Counted from the first letter of the stretch, positions 52,502 through 62,059 are shown. The stretch is 64,000 nucleotides of DNA from Brotonthovivens ammoniilytica (GCF_025566885.1 NZ_JAOQJQ010000002.1:496001-560000), one strand, 5' to 3'. Numbers and translations are program-made. Notes: a model not told the origin generated them from the sequence alone.

Positions 52502-53494
52502 ATGAAAAGAAAAATATTTGCAATAGTTCTGGCGGCCTGTATGGCAGTTGGATTAACCGCATGTCAGGACAAAGGGGCAGGAGATAAAAATGCATCAGCA
52601 GCCAAAGAGGGAAAGGCAAAATATACAGTAGGCGTGTGCCAGCTGGTGCAGCATGATGCTTTGGATATGGCCACAAAAGGTTTTGAGGATGCACTGAAAG
52701 AAAAATTTGGGGATGATGTGGAGATAGATATTCAAAATGCCCAGAATGATTCTAATACCTGTTCAACAATCGTAAACAGTTTTGTGTCCAACAATTATGA
52801 CTTAATCATGGCTAATGGTACGCCGGCTTTGCAGGCGGCAGCAGCCGGAACAGCGGAAATTCCTATTCTTGGAACTTCAATTACTGAATACGGGGTAGCT
52901 CTTGAGATAGAAGACTTTAATGGAACTGTAGGAGGAAATATTTCCGGAACTTCAGATCTTGCACCTTTGGATGAGCAGGCAAATATGCTGCATGAATTGT
53001 TCCCGGATGCCAAAAAGGTAGGAATTTTATATTGCTCCGCAGAAGCAAATTCCAAATATCAGGTTGATACAATTACAGGTTTTCTGGAGAAGCTGGGAAT
53101 CACATGTAAGGCATATGCATTTTCTGATTCCAATGACCTGTCTACAGTTGCAACCAATGCAGCAAGCGAATCAGAAGTTATTTATGTTCCTACCGATAAC
53201 ACAGTAGCATCTAATACAGGTATTATTTCAAACATCTGTCTGTCTGCCGGGGTACCGGTGATTGCCGGAGAAGAGGGGGCATGTAGAGGATGCGGCGTAG
53301 CCACGCTGTCTATCAGTTATTATGATCTTGGATATACCACAGGACAGATGGCAGTGAAAATTCTTACCGGTGAAGGGGATATTTCAGAAATGCCAATAGA
53401 ATATGCTCCGGAGTTTGTAAAGAAATATGATAAGACGATCTGTGAAAAGATGAACATTAAGGTTCCGGACGGATATAAGGCCATTGAAGAATAA
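52502..53494 (+). CDS. ABC-type substrate-binding lipoprotein (TrpX/ABC_sub_bind)
   Basis: A 330-residue lipoprotein. The lipobox LTAC gives Cys21 after a 20-residue signal. The domain begins KYTVGVCQLVQHDALDMATKG and has the two-lobe pattern with NAQNDSNTCSTIV, GTSITEYGVALE and VIYVPTDNTVASN, the ABC_sub_bind family that includes tryptophan/tyrosine binders. AGAGGG precedes the ATG. The permease and ATPase genes that normally follow are absent; hcp follows a terminator. It is an orphan binding protein or relies on a transporter elsewhere. Confidence 0.87.
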   Translation: MKRKIFAIVLAACMAVGLTACQDKGAGDKNASAAKEGKAKYTVGVCQLVQHDALDMATKGFEDALKEKFGDDVEIDIQNAQNDSNTCSTIVNSFVSNNYDLIMANGTPALQAAAAGTAEIPILGTSITEYGVALEIEDFNGTVGGNISGTSDLAPLDEQANMLHELFPDAKKVGILYCSAEANSKYQVDTITGFLEKLGITCKAYAFSDSNDLSTVATNAASESEVIYVPTDNTVASNTGIISNICLSAGVPVIAGEEGACRGCGVATLSISYYDLGYTTGQMAVKILTGEGDISEMPIEYAPEFVKKYDKTICEKMNIKVPDGYKAIEE

Positions 53495-53558
53495 AAGAAA
53501 AATAAAACGGGAAAATAAAAATTAAAATACACAAGCCTTTGAGGGCAGAATAAAATGT

Positions 53559-53618
53559 ACAGCAGTCAGGTTTCACACTTATGTAATTTGTGAGAGGCCT
53601 GGCCGCTGTTTATTTTTT
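53559..53618 (+). terminator. Terminator after the lipoprotein gene
   Basis: ACAGC/GCTGT with inner CAGG/CCTG and CAC/GTG pairs, then TTATTTTTTGG. Confidence 0.7.
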
Positions 53619-53670
53619 GGGGGATGATTCTAAACGTCAATATATAGAAGGGCATCATGCGCATACTTCC

Positions 53671-53690
53671 TGACAGTATGTCAATACTAT
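53671..53690 (+). promoter_or_regulatory. TGAC-N5-GTCA dyad and -10 box before hcp
   Basis: TGACAGTATGTCA (53671-53683) directly precedes a TACTAT -10 box at 53685-53690. The half-sites resemble CRP/FNR-family nitrosative stress sites. Assignment is tentative. Confidence 0.4.
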
Positions 53691-53724
53691 GTATGAAAAT
53701 ATTGTAAAAAGGAAGGGTGACAAC

Positions 53725-55398
53725 ATGGGCAATAATATGGATCTGGGTTATGAGATGTTCTGCTACCAGTGTGAGCAGACTGCCAATGGAAAAGGCTGTA
53801 CGAAAATGGGAGTCTGCGGAAAAACGCCGGAAATAGCAAATCTTCAGGATTTGCTGATTTTTCAGATCAAAGGGATCAGCTGTTATGGAAAGGTGCTGAT
53901 TGAAAAGGGACAGCATATGGATAAAACAGTAGTAAGTTTTATTGAAAATGTATTATTTACTACACTCACCAATGTAAATTTTGATGCTGACGTACATGTG
54001 GCATTATTAAGGGAGTCTCAGGAGATAAAAGAAAATCTGAGAAATCTTGTAGGTGAGATTAAGAATGATACAGCACAGGTATCCTATAATCTGCCGGAAA
54101 GCAAGACGGAAATGTTAAAAGATGCACCTTTGGCTGGGATTATGTATGATAAAACTTTAGATCCGGATATCCGCTCATTAAGACAGACAATTGTCTATGG
54201 GTTAAAAGGAATCAGCGCATATGGCCATCAGGCCAGAGAACTTGGATATTACAGTGATCAGGTAGATGATTTTTATATTCTGGCGCTGGAAGCCGTAACG
54301 GATGACAGCCTGTCAGTGGAAGAACTGATTCGGATGACCATGCGTACCGGTGAAATGGCAGTAGAGGTTATGAAAGTACTGGATGAAGCTAATACGACCA
54401 TATATGGAAATCCATCGCCCCATAAAGTAAATGTTCAGATGAAAAAGGGACCTTTTATTATTGTTTCCGGACATGACTTAAAGGATCTTGAGATGCTTTT
54501 AGAGCAGACCAAGGGAAAAGGAATTAATATTTACACACATGGGGAAATGCTGCCGTGCCACGGATATGACGGACTGAAAAAGTATCCTCATCTGGCTGGG
54601 AACTTTGGAGGAGCCTGGCAGGATCAGCAGAAACAATTTGACAATCTGCCCGGGTGTATTCTGATGACTACAAATTGTCTTATGCGTCCTAGAGACAGCT
54701 ACAAAGATAGGATCTACAGCACCAATGTTGTGGGCTGGGAAGGTGTAAAGCACATTGGGAAAAAGGAAAACGGAGAGAAGGATTTTAGTGAAATCATTCA
54801 GCAGGCCCTTGAACTTGGAGGGTATCCTAAAGATCAGGAACCAAAGGAAATTTTAGTAGGTTTTGGACATCATGCCACATTGAGCTATGCCGATAAAATA
54901 GTAGAGGCAGTAAAAAGCGGGCAGCTGAGACATTTCTTTTTGATTGGCGGATGTGACGGAGCAAGACCTGGGCGTAATTACTATACGGATTTTGCCAAGA
55001 TGGTTCCAAAAGACTGTATGATACTGACACTTGCATGTGGAAAATATCGTTTCAACAAATTGGATTTTGGAGAAGTAGCAGGACTGCCAAGACTGCTGGA
55101 TGTAGGGCAGTGTAATGACGTTTATTCTGCAATACGGATCGCAACTGCATTGGCGGATGCTTTTGACACGGATGTAAACAGTCTGCCGTTGTCTTTGATT
55201 GTATCCTGGTATGAACAGAAAGCCGTCGCAGATCTTCTGGCCCTTTTATCTCTGGGGATTAAAGGGATTTATCTTGGGCCTGCCCTGCCTGCGTTCTTAA
55301 GCCCTAATGTTTTGCAGTATTTATCAGACACATTTGATCTAAAACCCATCAGTAATGCAGAGGACGATTTAAAATCCTGTCTCCAGCAGAATATTTAA
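53725..55398 (+). CDS. hcp: Hydroxylamine reductase / hybrid cluster protein
   Basis: A 557-residue hybrid cluster protein. N-terminal cluster ligands are Cys13, Cys16, Cys25 and Cys31 (MFCYQCEQT, GCTKMGVCGK), the spacing of the anaerobe class I form. Hybrid-cluster segments include YGLKGISAYGHQA, THGEMLPCHGY, LMTTNCLM, LIGGCDGARPGR, LTLACGKYRFN and the final ILSWYEQKAV-type end (IVSWYEQKAVADLL). The start ATG at 53725 follows AAGGAAGGG. It reduces hydroxylamine or nitric oxide and protects from nitrosative stress in the cytosol. It is monocistronic. Confidence 0.93.
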   Translation: MGNNMDLGYEMFCYQCEQTANGKGCTKMGVCGKTPEIANLQDLLIFQIKGISCYGKVLIEKGQHMDKTVVSFIENVLFTTLTNVNFDADVHVALLRESQEIKENLRNLVGEIKNDTAQVSYNLPESKTEMLKDAPLAGIMYDKTLDPDIRSLRQTIVYGLKGISAYGHQARELGYYSDQVDDFYILALEAVTDDSLSVEELIRMTMRTGEMAVEVMKVLDEANTTIYGNPSPHKVNVQMKKGPFIIVSGHDLKDLEMLLEQTKGKGINIYTHGEMLPCHGYDGLKKYPHLAGNFGGAWQDQQKQFDNLPGCILMTTNCLMRPRDSYKDRIYSTNVVGWEGVKHIGKKENGEKDFSEIIQQALELGGYPKDQEPKEILVGFGHHATLSYADKIVEAVKSGQLRHFFLIGGCDGARPGRNYYTDFAKMVPKDCMILTLACGKYRFNKLDFGEVAGLPRLLDVGQCNDVYSAIRIATALADAFDTDVNSLPLSLIVSWYEQKAVADLLALLSLGIKGIYLGPALPAFLSPNVLQYLSDTFDLKPISNAEDDLKSCLQQNI

Positions 55399-55473
55399 AT
55401 AGGCGAAAAAGGGGAAAATATTATTTTCCATATAATCCTATATAAATAGGTAAAAATTATTTTATTCAGGACT

Positions 55474-55540
55474 AAAAAATGCTCATCTCCGGCGGTGGAC
55501 TTTGATAATTTCAACCGCCTGCCGGAAGGGAGCATTTTTT
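55474..55540. terminator. Bidirectional terminator between hcp and PPK2
   Basis: AAAAAATGCTC/GAGCATTTTTT with an inner CCGGC/GCCGG arm. Serves both convergent genes. Confidence 0.85.
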
Positions 55541-55583
55541 GTACATAAGAATTTTTTATTAATTAAATTATATTTGGGGAAAA

Positions 55584-57086
55584 TTATTTCTTCTTTAAAT
55601 GGTTTTCCATAGCGTCAGCTACAGTCTGAAGTACTTTGATTCGGGCATAATATTTTGAATTTCCTTCTACAATGATCCAGGGGGCGTAAGTGGTGGAGGT
55701 GCGGACAAGCATTTCATCCACGGCCTTTTCATATTCGTCCCATTTTTCACGATTGCGCCAGTCTTCATCTGTTATTTTCCACTGCTTATCCGGATTGTCC
55801 ATGCGTTCCCTAAATCGGCGTTCCTGTTCCTCTTTATCAATCTGCATCCAGAATTTTAAGACCAGGGCGCCGTGCTGATAAAGCTGGTGTTCCATATCAT
55901 TGATTTCCTGATAGGCTCTCTGCCATTCTGCTGTGGTACAAAACCCCTCAATACGTTCCACCATAACACGGCCGTACCATGTTCGGTCAAAGATAGCAAT
56001 GTGCCCATCCTTTGGAAGATGCTCCCAGAAGCGCCAGAGATAATGATGGACTTTTTCAATATCGTTGGGCGATGCTGTGGGGAATACCTGATAACCTCTT
56101 GGGTCCATTTTTTCGGTGAGCCGCTTAATAGCGCCCCCTTTTCCACCGGCATCCCATCCTTCAAATCCGATTACTACCGGTATTCTGCGGCGGTAATATT
56201 CCCCGTGAAGAGCGGCGATTTTTTTCTGGAGATGTTCCAGTTTTTTTCTGTATTCATCCCTGGAGATGTCAAGAGATAAATCTGCTTTCTTCAGACTAGA
56301 AGTGCGCAGAATATTATCCTGAAAACTAACTGTCTGTCTGTTTTGTGTGGTTTTTGCCGAAGGCATGGTTTCCGAATGTCCGGCAAGTGCCCTCCTTATA
56401 GCAGAGATAACGGCAGTGTAGATTTTAATGGTGGCATATTCACGGTCCATAGACTCTATCAGTGTCCAGGGGGCGTAATCTGTATCTGTGTGCTCTAGCA
56501 TCTGGTCATTCATGTTTTTATATTCATCAAATTTTTCATTTCTTTTTAAGTCCCCATGGGAAACACGCCAGGCGCTTGATTTTGAACTCAGGAGTTTGTC
56601 AAAGCGTTTCTTTTGTTCCTTTTTATCAATGCACAAAAACAGTTTGATGATTACCGTGTTGTCATCTGTCAGCTGCCGTTCAAATGTATTGATCTGCTTG
56701 TAGGCTTCAGAAAGACCGGGGTCAGGCGTGACTTTTTCAAAACGGTCAATTAGAACCTTTCGGTACCAGCTGCGGTCAAAAATTGCGATGTGTCCACGGG
56801 CAGGGGTTTTGGTCCAAAAGCGCCATAAAAACGGGTGCATACGCTCTTCTTTAGTTTCGCTGCCGACAGAATAGACAGTAAATCCCCGGGGGTCAAGGGC
56901 GTGAATTAGTTTACCGATCTGGTAGCCCTTTCCGGCTGCACCAAAACCTTCAAAGACAATTATAACCGGCAGTTTCTGTTCCCTGCATGTTCTCTGCAGC
57001 CGGGAAAGTTCTGGTTCCAGCTGTTCCATACGGGCTTTAAATTCCTTTTTGGACATTTTTTTTGTTAAATCAATTTGCTCCAGCAT
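55584..57086 (-). CDS. Double-domain polyphosphate kinase 2 (polyphosphate:AMP phosphotransferase type)
   Basis: A 500-residue protein made of two PPK2 domains. Domain 1 has Walker A GFGAAGKGYQIG, FDRSWYRKV and a lid with WRVSHGD. Domain 2 (from ~residue 270) has GWDAGGKGGAIKRL, FDRTWYGRVMVER and WKITDEDWRNR. Tandem PPK2 proteins usually transfer phosphate from polyphosphate to AMP (class II), with only the second domain fully active. Here both Walker loops look intact. AAGGAGG precedes the ATG. Monocistronic. Cytosolic energy or polyphosphate handling. Confidence 0.9.
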   Translation of the reverse strand: MLEQIDLTKKMSKKEFKARMEQLEPELSRLQRTCREQKLPVIIVFEGFGAAGKGYQIGKLIHALDPRGFTVYSVGSETKEERMHPFLWRFWTKTPARGHIAIFDRSWYRKVLIDRFEKVTPDPGLSEAYKQINTFERQLTDDNTVIIKLFLCIDKKEQKKRFDKLLSSKSSAWRVSHGDLKRNEKFDEYKNMNDQMLEHTDTDYAPWTLIESMDREYATIKIYTAVISAIRRALAGHSETMPSAKTTQNRQTVSFQDNILRTSSLKKADLSLDISRDEYRKKLEHLQKKIAALHGEYYRRRIPVVIGFEGWDAGGKGGAIKRLTEKMDPRGYQVFPTASPNDIEKVHHYLWRFWEHLPKDGHIAIFDRTWYGRVMVERIEGFCTTAEWQRAYQEINDMEHQLYQHGALVLKFWMQIDKEEQERRFRERMDNPDKQWKITDEDWRNREKWDEYEKAVDEMLVRTSTTYAPWIIVEGNSKYYARIKVLQTVADAMENHLKKK

Positions 57087-57364
57087 TTTATGACCTCCTT
57101 ATCAGATAAATCTATAATTACAGTATACACCATATTTTACTATTCATATACAACTGTATGAACAGAAGCATCCAGGAACTAAGAGTGTGCAGGAAGATAA
57201 AGGAATTAATTCTTAATATTTTCTTAAGAATGATATTAGAATCTTAATTGTTGAAACAAAATATTGAATTAGGGAAGATTTTGATATATTGTTTTTTGGT
57301 AGCTTCAAAAACTGTCTGGATTATTTGGACAGATCAATTTATAGAACGGAAGAAAAATAATATT

Positions 57365-58882
57365 ATGATTTCAATGTTTGAACAGTTTATTACTTTTGTT
57401 GGAAACTCATATCCAACCTATAAATCAATTTATGCTATGATTGGAACGGTTTTTACAATCATGCTGTTTTATAAAAAGTTTTATAAATATATGGGGATTT
57501 TTGTTACAAGAAAGTTTAAGCCTGCCAAGCGGAACCATAAATATGCTATTTTGATACCGGCCAGAAATGAGGAGTCGGTAATTGCCAATTTATTAGACAG
57601 CATTCATAAGCAGGATTATGATATGAGTTTGGTAACAATATTTGTTGTGGCGGACAACTGTACGGATAAGACGGCAGAAATCGCTCGTAAATGCGGGGCA
57701 GTTTGTTATGAACGTTTCGATGAAGAGCACAAAACAAAGGGGTATGCCCTGCAGTTTCTCTTAGACCGGATTGAGGAAGACTATGGAAGAATGTCATTTG
57801 AGGGATATTTTATTTTTGATTCGGACAATTTGCTGAAGGAGGATTACATTTCCAGAATGAATGATTCCTTTGACGCAGGCTGTGATTTGATTACTTCTTA
57901 TAGAAATACGAAGAATTTCAGTGAAAACTGGATTGCATCCACTTATGCGCTCCACTGGCTGCGTTCCATTCGTAATAATCACCGGCCCAGATCGGTTCTC
58001 AGACTGGCCACGAATATACAGGGGACAGGGTTTTTGTTTACCAGCGAAATTGTGCGGGACGGATGGAAATATACCTCGCTCACAGAAGACCGTGCACTGA
58101 CAGCCGATGCAGTTGCCCAGGGGTATCAGATTACATATAATGATGCGGCGGTATTTTATGATGAGCAGCCGGTTTCGTTAAAAATTGCCCTCAGGCAGAG
58201 ACTGCGCTGGTCAAGAGGACATCTGGAAGCTTTTGTTGAGACCGGACCTTATCTTTTTTTAAACATTTTTTTTGGAAAGCTTCTAGTAAAGACAAAGTGG
58301 AAGCGTGAAACGAAGCGGAAACCGGAAAAATGGACGGTGAAGGAAGTACTTCTGGCAATACTTGAATCTATTAGGCATCGTTTTGCATCCTTTGATACAT
58401 TAATGCAGCTGACGCCCTTTGAAATAATAAATATCGTAAGATGGCTGTTAATTTCTTTCTTCATTTACGGATGTGCCTGTTATATTCAGGGAATTGACAG
58501 CCTGCCTCTTGTCACAACAGGTACCTGGCTTGGGAAAATCGTGCGTACATTTGTAAATCCGATTCTGCAGGTGGATTCGGGCTGGAGCGCTCTTTGGGCA
58601 GGCTTTTTGCTGACCTTATTTAGGAGGTTGTTTTTCAGAATTGCAGATTATCTGGAAAATATTCTGACTGCAGTTTACCTGTTTATTATTGAGCATAAAC
58701 GAATGATTCGGATTCCGCTTAGGAAAAAAATATTGTTTTGTCTTACATGGCCTACCTTTGATATTATCGGACGGTATACAAAGTATATTGCGGTATTTAA
58801 AAAGGTCAGCTGGAAGACAATTCCTCACCAGTCCAAGGTTACTATAGAGGACCTCCGCCAGGATGCCGTAAAACAGAATTGA
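57365..58882 (+). CDS. Membrane family 2 glycosyltransferase
   Basis: About 505 residues if started at the ATG at 57365 (a weak GGAAGA lies upstream; a TTG at 57248 would add 39 residues). One transmembrane helix lies near the N-terminus. The GT-A domain has ILIPARNEESVIANLLDSI, FIFDSDN (metal D-x-D), LTEDRALTADAV and RQRLRWSRGH (the QxxRW motif of processive synthases). Three to four C-terminal helices follow. This is the layout of hyaluronan/poly-GlcNAc-like synthases. It would make or export a cell-surface polysaccharide. Monocistronic, divergent from PPK2. Confidence 0.85.
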   Translation: MISMFEQFITFVGNSYPTYKSIYAMIGTVFTIMLFYKKFYKYMGIFVTRKFKPAKRNHKYAILIPARNEESVIANLLDSIHKQDYDMSLVTIFVVADNCTDKTAEIARKCGAVCYERFDEEHKTKGYALQFLLDRIEEDYGRMSFEGYFIFDSDNLLKEDYISRMNDSFDAGCDLITSYRNTKNFSENWIASTYALHWLRSIRNNHRPRSVLRLATNIQGTGFLFTSEIVRDGWKYTSLTEDRALTADAVAQGYQITYNDAAVFYDEQPVSLKIALRQRLRWSRGHLEAFVETGPYLFLNIFFGKLLVKTKWKRETKRKPEKWTVKEVLLAILESIRHRFASFDTLMQLTPFEIINIVRWLLISFFIYGCACYIQGIDSLPLVTTGTWLGKIVRTFVNPILQVDSGWSALWAGFLLTLFRRLFFRIADYLENILTAVYLFIIEHKRMIRIPLRKKILFCLTWPTFDIIGRYTKYIAVFKKVSWKTIPHQSKVTIEDLRQDAVKQN

Positions 58883-59039
58883 TACAACTGCTGTGGAGAA
58901 TTTTTGGCGGTATTTTTGTAAAAAGACAGAATTTATGAAAAATAAAATCTGTATATGAAAGTCGTGGACAATAAATATTAAGCGCTATATAATAAAGTTG
59001 TAACCAATAAATATTTGATAAAATACAAGGGGGTATTTT

Positions 59040-59699
59040 ATGAAACTTTATGCGGACACAGCTGATTTAAACGAGCTGAAAAAAATGGATGAGATGGGAA
59101 TTTTGGAAGGAATTACTACAAATCCCACAATTGCTTCCAAAGCGGGGAAGTCATTGACGGAGACGTTGAAAAAACTTGCAGGAGAATTTCCCGATATTGA
59201 GATTTTTGCCCAGGTAATAGCGGCAGGGACAGAAGAGATGGTTGAGGAGGCGCGCCAGATTCATGAGGCGGGACCTCATATGGTTGTTAAGATTCCATGT
59301 ACTCAGCGGGGATTGGCAGCCGTAAAAATTCTGACAGCAGAGGGAATCAGGGTATGTGTAACAGCTGTGCTGACAGCGGCAGAGGCATATTTGTGTGCGG
59401 TGGCCGGGGCCGATTATGTTGCTCCATATACCGGACAGAATGATATTATCGGATTTCGTGGGACTGATTCTCTGGCAGAAATGTGTGAAGTAATTCAGGC
59501 ATCCGGTTATGAGACAAAGGTTTTGGCAGCATCTATTGAAAAGCCACAGGAGATGATTGATTATGCTCTGGCTGGTGCAGATGCAATTACCGTTCCTTAT
59601 CATGTGATTGCAGATACGTTTTCATATACGAAGCCGCTGACCGATATGTATATCTCCAATTTTTATAAAGACTGGTCAGAAAACAATTGTGAAATATGA
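59040..59699 (+). CDS. Transaldolase-like / fructose-6-phosphate aldolase
   Basis: A 219-residue small TalC/FSA-type TIM barrel. MKLYADTADLNELKK and GITTNPTIASKAGK open it, and MVVKIPCT carries the Schiff-base lysine. ADYVAPYTGQ and DAITVPYHVI complete the active-site rim. The length matches the decameric FSA/TalC subfamily. The residue Phe/Tyr choice that separates aldolase from transaldolase was not resolved. The ribosome site is AAGGGGG. Monocistronic with its own terminator. Confidence 0.85.
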   Translation: MKLYADTADLNELKKMDEMGILEGITTNPTIASKAGKSLTETLKKLAGEFPDIEIFAQVIAAGTEEMVEEARQIHEAGPHMVVKIPCTQRGLAAVKILTAEGIRVCVTAVLTAAEAYLCAVAGADYVAPYTGQNDIIGFRGTDSLAEMCEVIQASGYETKVLAASIEKPQEMIDYALAGADAITVPYHVIADTFSYTKPLTDMYISNFYKDWSENNCEI

Positions 59700-59734
59700 T
59701 TTTGCAAGGGTGACAGAAGGCAGAAAATAAAAAC

Positions 59735-59785
59735 AGCGGAACATGAACTTTGGTTTGGAATTCATGTTCCGCTGTATTATTTTTT
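59735..59785 (+). terminator. Terminator after the transaldolase-like gene
   Basis: AGCGGAACATGAA/TTCATGTTCCGCT, perfect 13-bp stem, then GTATTATTTTTT. Confidence 0.9.
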
Positions 59786-59839
59786 GCATCTGTTTTTACT
59801 TTTGCTATTTTTATATAGAAGAAACTGCTTTGGACAAAA

Positions 59840-60403
59840 TCAGGTGGTGTATTTTAAAATGCGGGCGGGATTTCCGGCCACGACGGCATTGTCAGGCACA
59901 TCCTTTGTCACCACAGAACCGGCGCCGATTACGGCGTTATTACCAATGGTTACTCCGGGAAGAACTGTGCAGTGTCCTCCAAACCATACATTATCGCCAA
60001 TGGTGATTGGCTCTCCATGCATATAATTGGCGGCACGCCTTTTGGATTCCATAGGATGAACTGCGGTATACAGTCCTGTCTGAGGTCCAATTAGACAATT
60101 ATCTCCAATAGTTACTTTTGCAGCATCTAGTATTACTACATCAAAATTAGCAAAGAAGTTTTTGCCTGCATGAATATTGTATCCATAGTCACAGTGAAAG
60201 GGAGGTTTAATAAAGATGTCATCACTGCAGCTGCCAAAAATATCCTTTAAAAGCTTTAGTCTTAGCCCCTTTTCTTCCTCAGTAGTCTGATTATAGCGGT
60301 CACATAATGCTCTGGCACGGCTCTTTACGGCACCAAGCTCAGGATCACCGTTAAAAAATTCTTCTCCGGCCCTTTGTTTTTCCAGTTCCGTTTTTTGTGT
60401 CAT
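59840..60403 (-). CDS. Maltose/galactoside O-acetyltransferase-like protein
   Basis: A 187-residue left-handed beta-helix acetyltransferase. The N-terminal helical cap (EKQRAGEEFFNGDPEL) is followed by hexapeptide repeats such as VTIGDNCLIGPQTGLYTAVHP, ITIGDNVWFGGHCTVLPG and NAVIGAGSVVTKDVPDN. It has the catalytic His in YTAVHP and the family's GxPAR end (AGNPARIL). AAGGGC precedes the ATG. It transfers acetyl from acetyl-CoA to a sugar. Monocistronic. Confidence 0.9.
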   Translation of the reverse strand: MTQKTELEKQRAGEEFFNGDPELGAVKSRARALCDRYNQTTEEEKGLRLKLLKDIFGSCSDDIFIKPPFHCDYGYNIHAGKNFFANFDVVILDAAKVTIGDNCLIGPQTGLYTAVHPMESKRRAANYMHGEPITIGDNVWFGGHCTVLPGVTIGNNAVIGAGSVVTKDVPDNAVVAGNPARILKYTT

Positions 60404-60603
60404 AATATCTTAGCCCTTTCTTAATAATAAGTCTATAAGTGGTATTTCAGGGCACATATGTCCCCTGCAGAATCACAATTTTATTCATTAAGAAAGTATA
60501 TACTAAAAAAAACTTGATTTCTACCATTATATAGTGATAGTATAGTGAATATTTTTAAACTGTGAAAATGATATATGCTTAGACGTATGGCAATAAAAAA
60601 GTG

Positions 60604-60632
60604 TTGACGCACCTTGACTGGTGTGCTATATT
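60604..60632 (+). promoter_or_regulatory. Promoter of the rpmG-secE-nusG-rplKA operon
   Basis: -35 TTGACG (60604-60609), 17-nt spacer, -10 TATATT (60627-60632), about 70 nt before rpmG. The 296-nt gap before it (from 60404) shows no other feature. Confidence 0.8.
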
Positions 60633-60699
60633 AGACTAGCGATGGAAGTAGGTCTTTTTTTTATGCCTAAAAACAAAGAATTAAACGGAGGTGGAAGTT

Positions 60700-60849
60700 G
60701 TGCGCGTTAAAATCACATTAGCTTGTACAGAGTGCAAACAGCGTAATTACAACCTGACCAAGGATAAGAAAGCTCATCCGGACAGAATGGAAGTTAACAA
60801 GTATTGTAAGTTTTGCAGAAAACATACATTACACAAAGAAACCAAATAA
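60700..60849 (+). CDS. rpmG: Ribosomal protein L33
   Basis: A 49-residue zinc-ribbon L33: MRVKITLACTECKQRNY then VNKYCKFCRKHTLHKE, with all four cysteines, so zinc-dependent. The start is GTG at 60700 behind GGAGGTGGAAG. First gene of the conserved rpmG-secE-nusG order; too short for ordinary ORF filters. Confidence 0.95.
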   Translation: MRVKITLACTECKQRNYNLTKDKKAHPDRMEVNKYCKFCRKHTLHKETK

Positions 60850-60876
60850 TCCGGAATACGCAAAGGAAGTGAGAAA

Positions 60877-61083
60877 ATGGGAGAAAAAAATCAAGAAAAA
60901 ACTCCAAAGACAAGCTGGTTTGGCGGTCTGAAGGCTGAATTTGGTAAAGTAGTTTGGCCGGATAAAAAATCACTTGGCAAACAGACTATAGCGGTTATTA
61001 TTGTCTGCATTATCCTGGGTATTATAATTGCCGTTCTGGATTTCGGTATTCAGCACGGTGTGGATTTCCTGATTAACTTATAA
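60877..61083 (+). CDS. secE: Preprotein translocase subunit SecE
   Basis: A 68-residue single-span protein. WFGGLKAEFGKVVWPDKKSL is the conserved amphipathic helix and hinge, followed by one transmembrane segment (IAVIIVCIILGIIIAVLDF). It clamps SecY in the membrane. AAGGAAGTGAG precedes the ATG; nusG follows after 19 nt. Confidence 0.95.
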   Translation: MGEKNQEKTPKTSWFGGLKAEFGKVVWPDKKSLGKQTIAVIIVCIILGIIIAVLDFGIQHGVDFLINL

Positions 61084-61102
61084 GGAAAGTGGAGGTGATT
61101 GT

Positions 61103-61618
61103 ATGGCAGAGGCAAACTGGTATGTAGTTCATACCTACTCGGGTTACGAGAATAAGGTTAAGGCGAACATTGAAAAGACAATTGAAAACAGACATCTTGA
61201 AAACGAAATTCTTGAGGTAAGAGTTCCTATGCAGGATGTGGTTGAATTGAAGAATGGTGCTAAAAAGCAGGTTCAGAAAAAAATGTTTCCGGGTTATGTA
61301 CTGATCAACATGATTATGAATGATGATACCTGGTACGTAGTCAGAAATACCAGAGGAGTTACCGGATTTGTAGGTCCGGGATCCAAGCCGGTACCGCTCA
61401 CTGAAGCTGAAATGAGACCATTGGGAATCAAAACAGAAGAAGTTGTGGTTGACTTCACAGAAGGTGACAGTGTTCTTGTGATTGCCGGTGTTTGGAAGGA
61501 CACCGTTGGAGTAATCCAGACCATGAACCACAGCAAACAGATTCTTACAATTAATGTAGATCTGTTCGGGCGCGAAACCCCGGTTGAAATAGGTTTCGCA
61601 GAAGTGAAAAAACTATAA
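61103..61618 (+). CDS. nusG: Transcription elongation/termination factor NusG
   Basis: A 171-residue NusG. The NGN domain (NWYVVHTYSGYENKVKAN, GYVLINMIMNDDTWYVVRNT, VTGFVGPG) is joined to a C-terminal KOW domain (FTEGDSVLVIAGVWKDTVG). The ribosome site is GGAGGTGATT. It binds RNA polymerase and couples it to the ribosome. Confidence 0.96.
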   Translation: MAEANWYVVHTYSGYENKVKANIEKTIENRHLENEILEVRVPMQDVVELKNGAKKQVQKKMFPGYVLINMIMNDDTWYVVRNTRGVTGFVGPGSKPVPLTEAEMRPLGIKTEEVVVDFTEGDSVLVIAGVWKDTVGVIQTMNHSKQILTINVDLFGRETPVEIGFAEVKKL

Positions 61619-61633
61619 AGGAGGCAATCTAAA

Positions 61634-62059
61634 ATGGCAAAAAAAGTAGAAGGATATATAAAATTGCAGATTCCTGCTGGAAAGGCTACACCAGCTCCTC
61701 CAGTTGGACCTGCACTTGGACAGCACGGCGTTAACATTGTAGAATTTACAAAACAGTTCAATGCAAAAACAGCTGACCAGGGAGACTTAATTATCCCTGT
61801 AGTTATTACAGTATATTCAGACAGAAGCTTCAGCTTCGTTACAAAAACACCACCAGCTCCAGTACTGATTAAAAAAGCATGCAATATCAAATCTGGTTCA
61901 GCTACACCTAATAAAACAAAGGTGGCAACAATTTCCAAAGAAAAAGTAAAAGAAATTGCAGAGCTGAAAATGCCGGATTTAAATGCAGCTTCTCTTGAAG
62001 CAGCTATGAGCATGATCGCTGGTACTGCAAGAAGCATGGGTGTAACAGTAGAAGAGTAA
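61634..62059 (+). CDS. rplK: Ribosomal protein L11
   Basis: 141 residues. KLQIPAGKATPAPPVGPALG at the N-terminus and the RNA-binding C-terminal domain with IAELKMPDLNAASLEAAMSM. AAAGGAGG precedes the ATG, 15 nt after nusG. Part of the GTPase-associated centre of the 50S subunit. Confidence 0.97.
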   Translation: MAKKVEGYIKLQIPAGKATPAPPVGPALGQHGVNIVEFTKQFNAKTADQGDLIIPVVITVYSDRSFSFVTKTPPAPVLIKKACNIKSGSATPNKTKVATISKEKVKEIAELKMPDLNAASLEAAMSMIAGTARSMGVTVEE

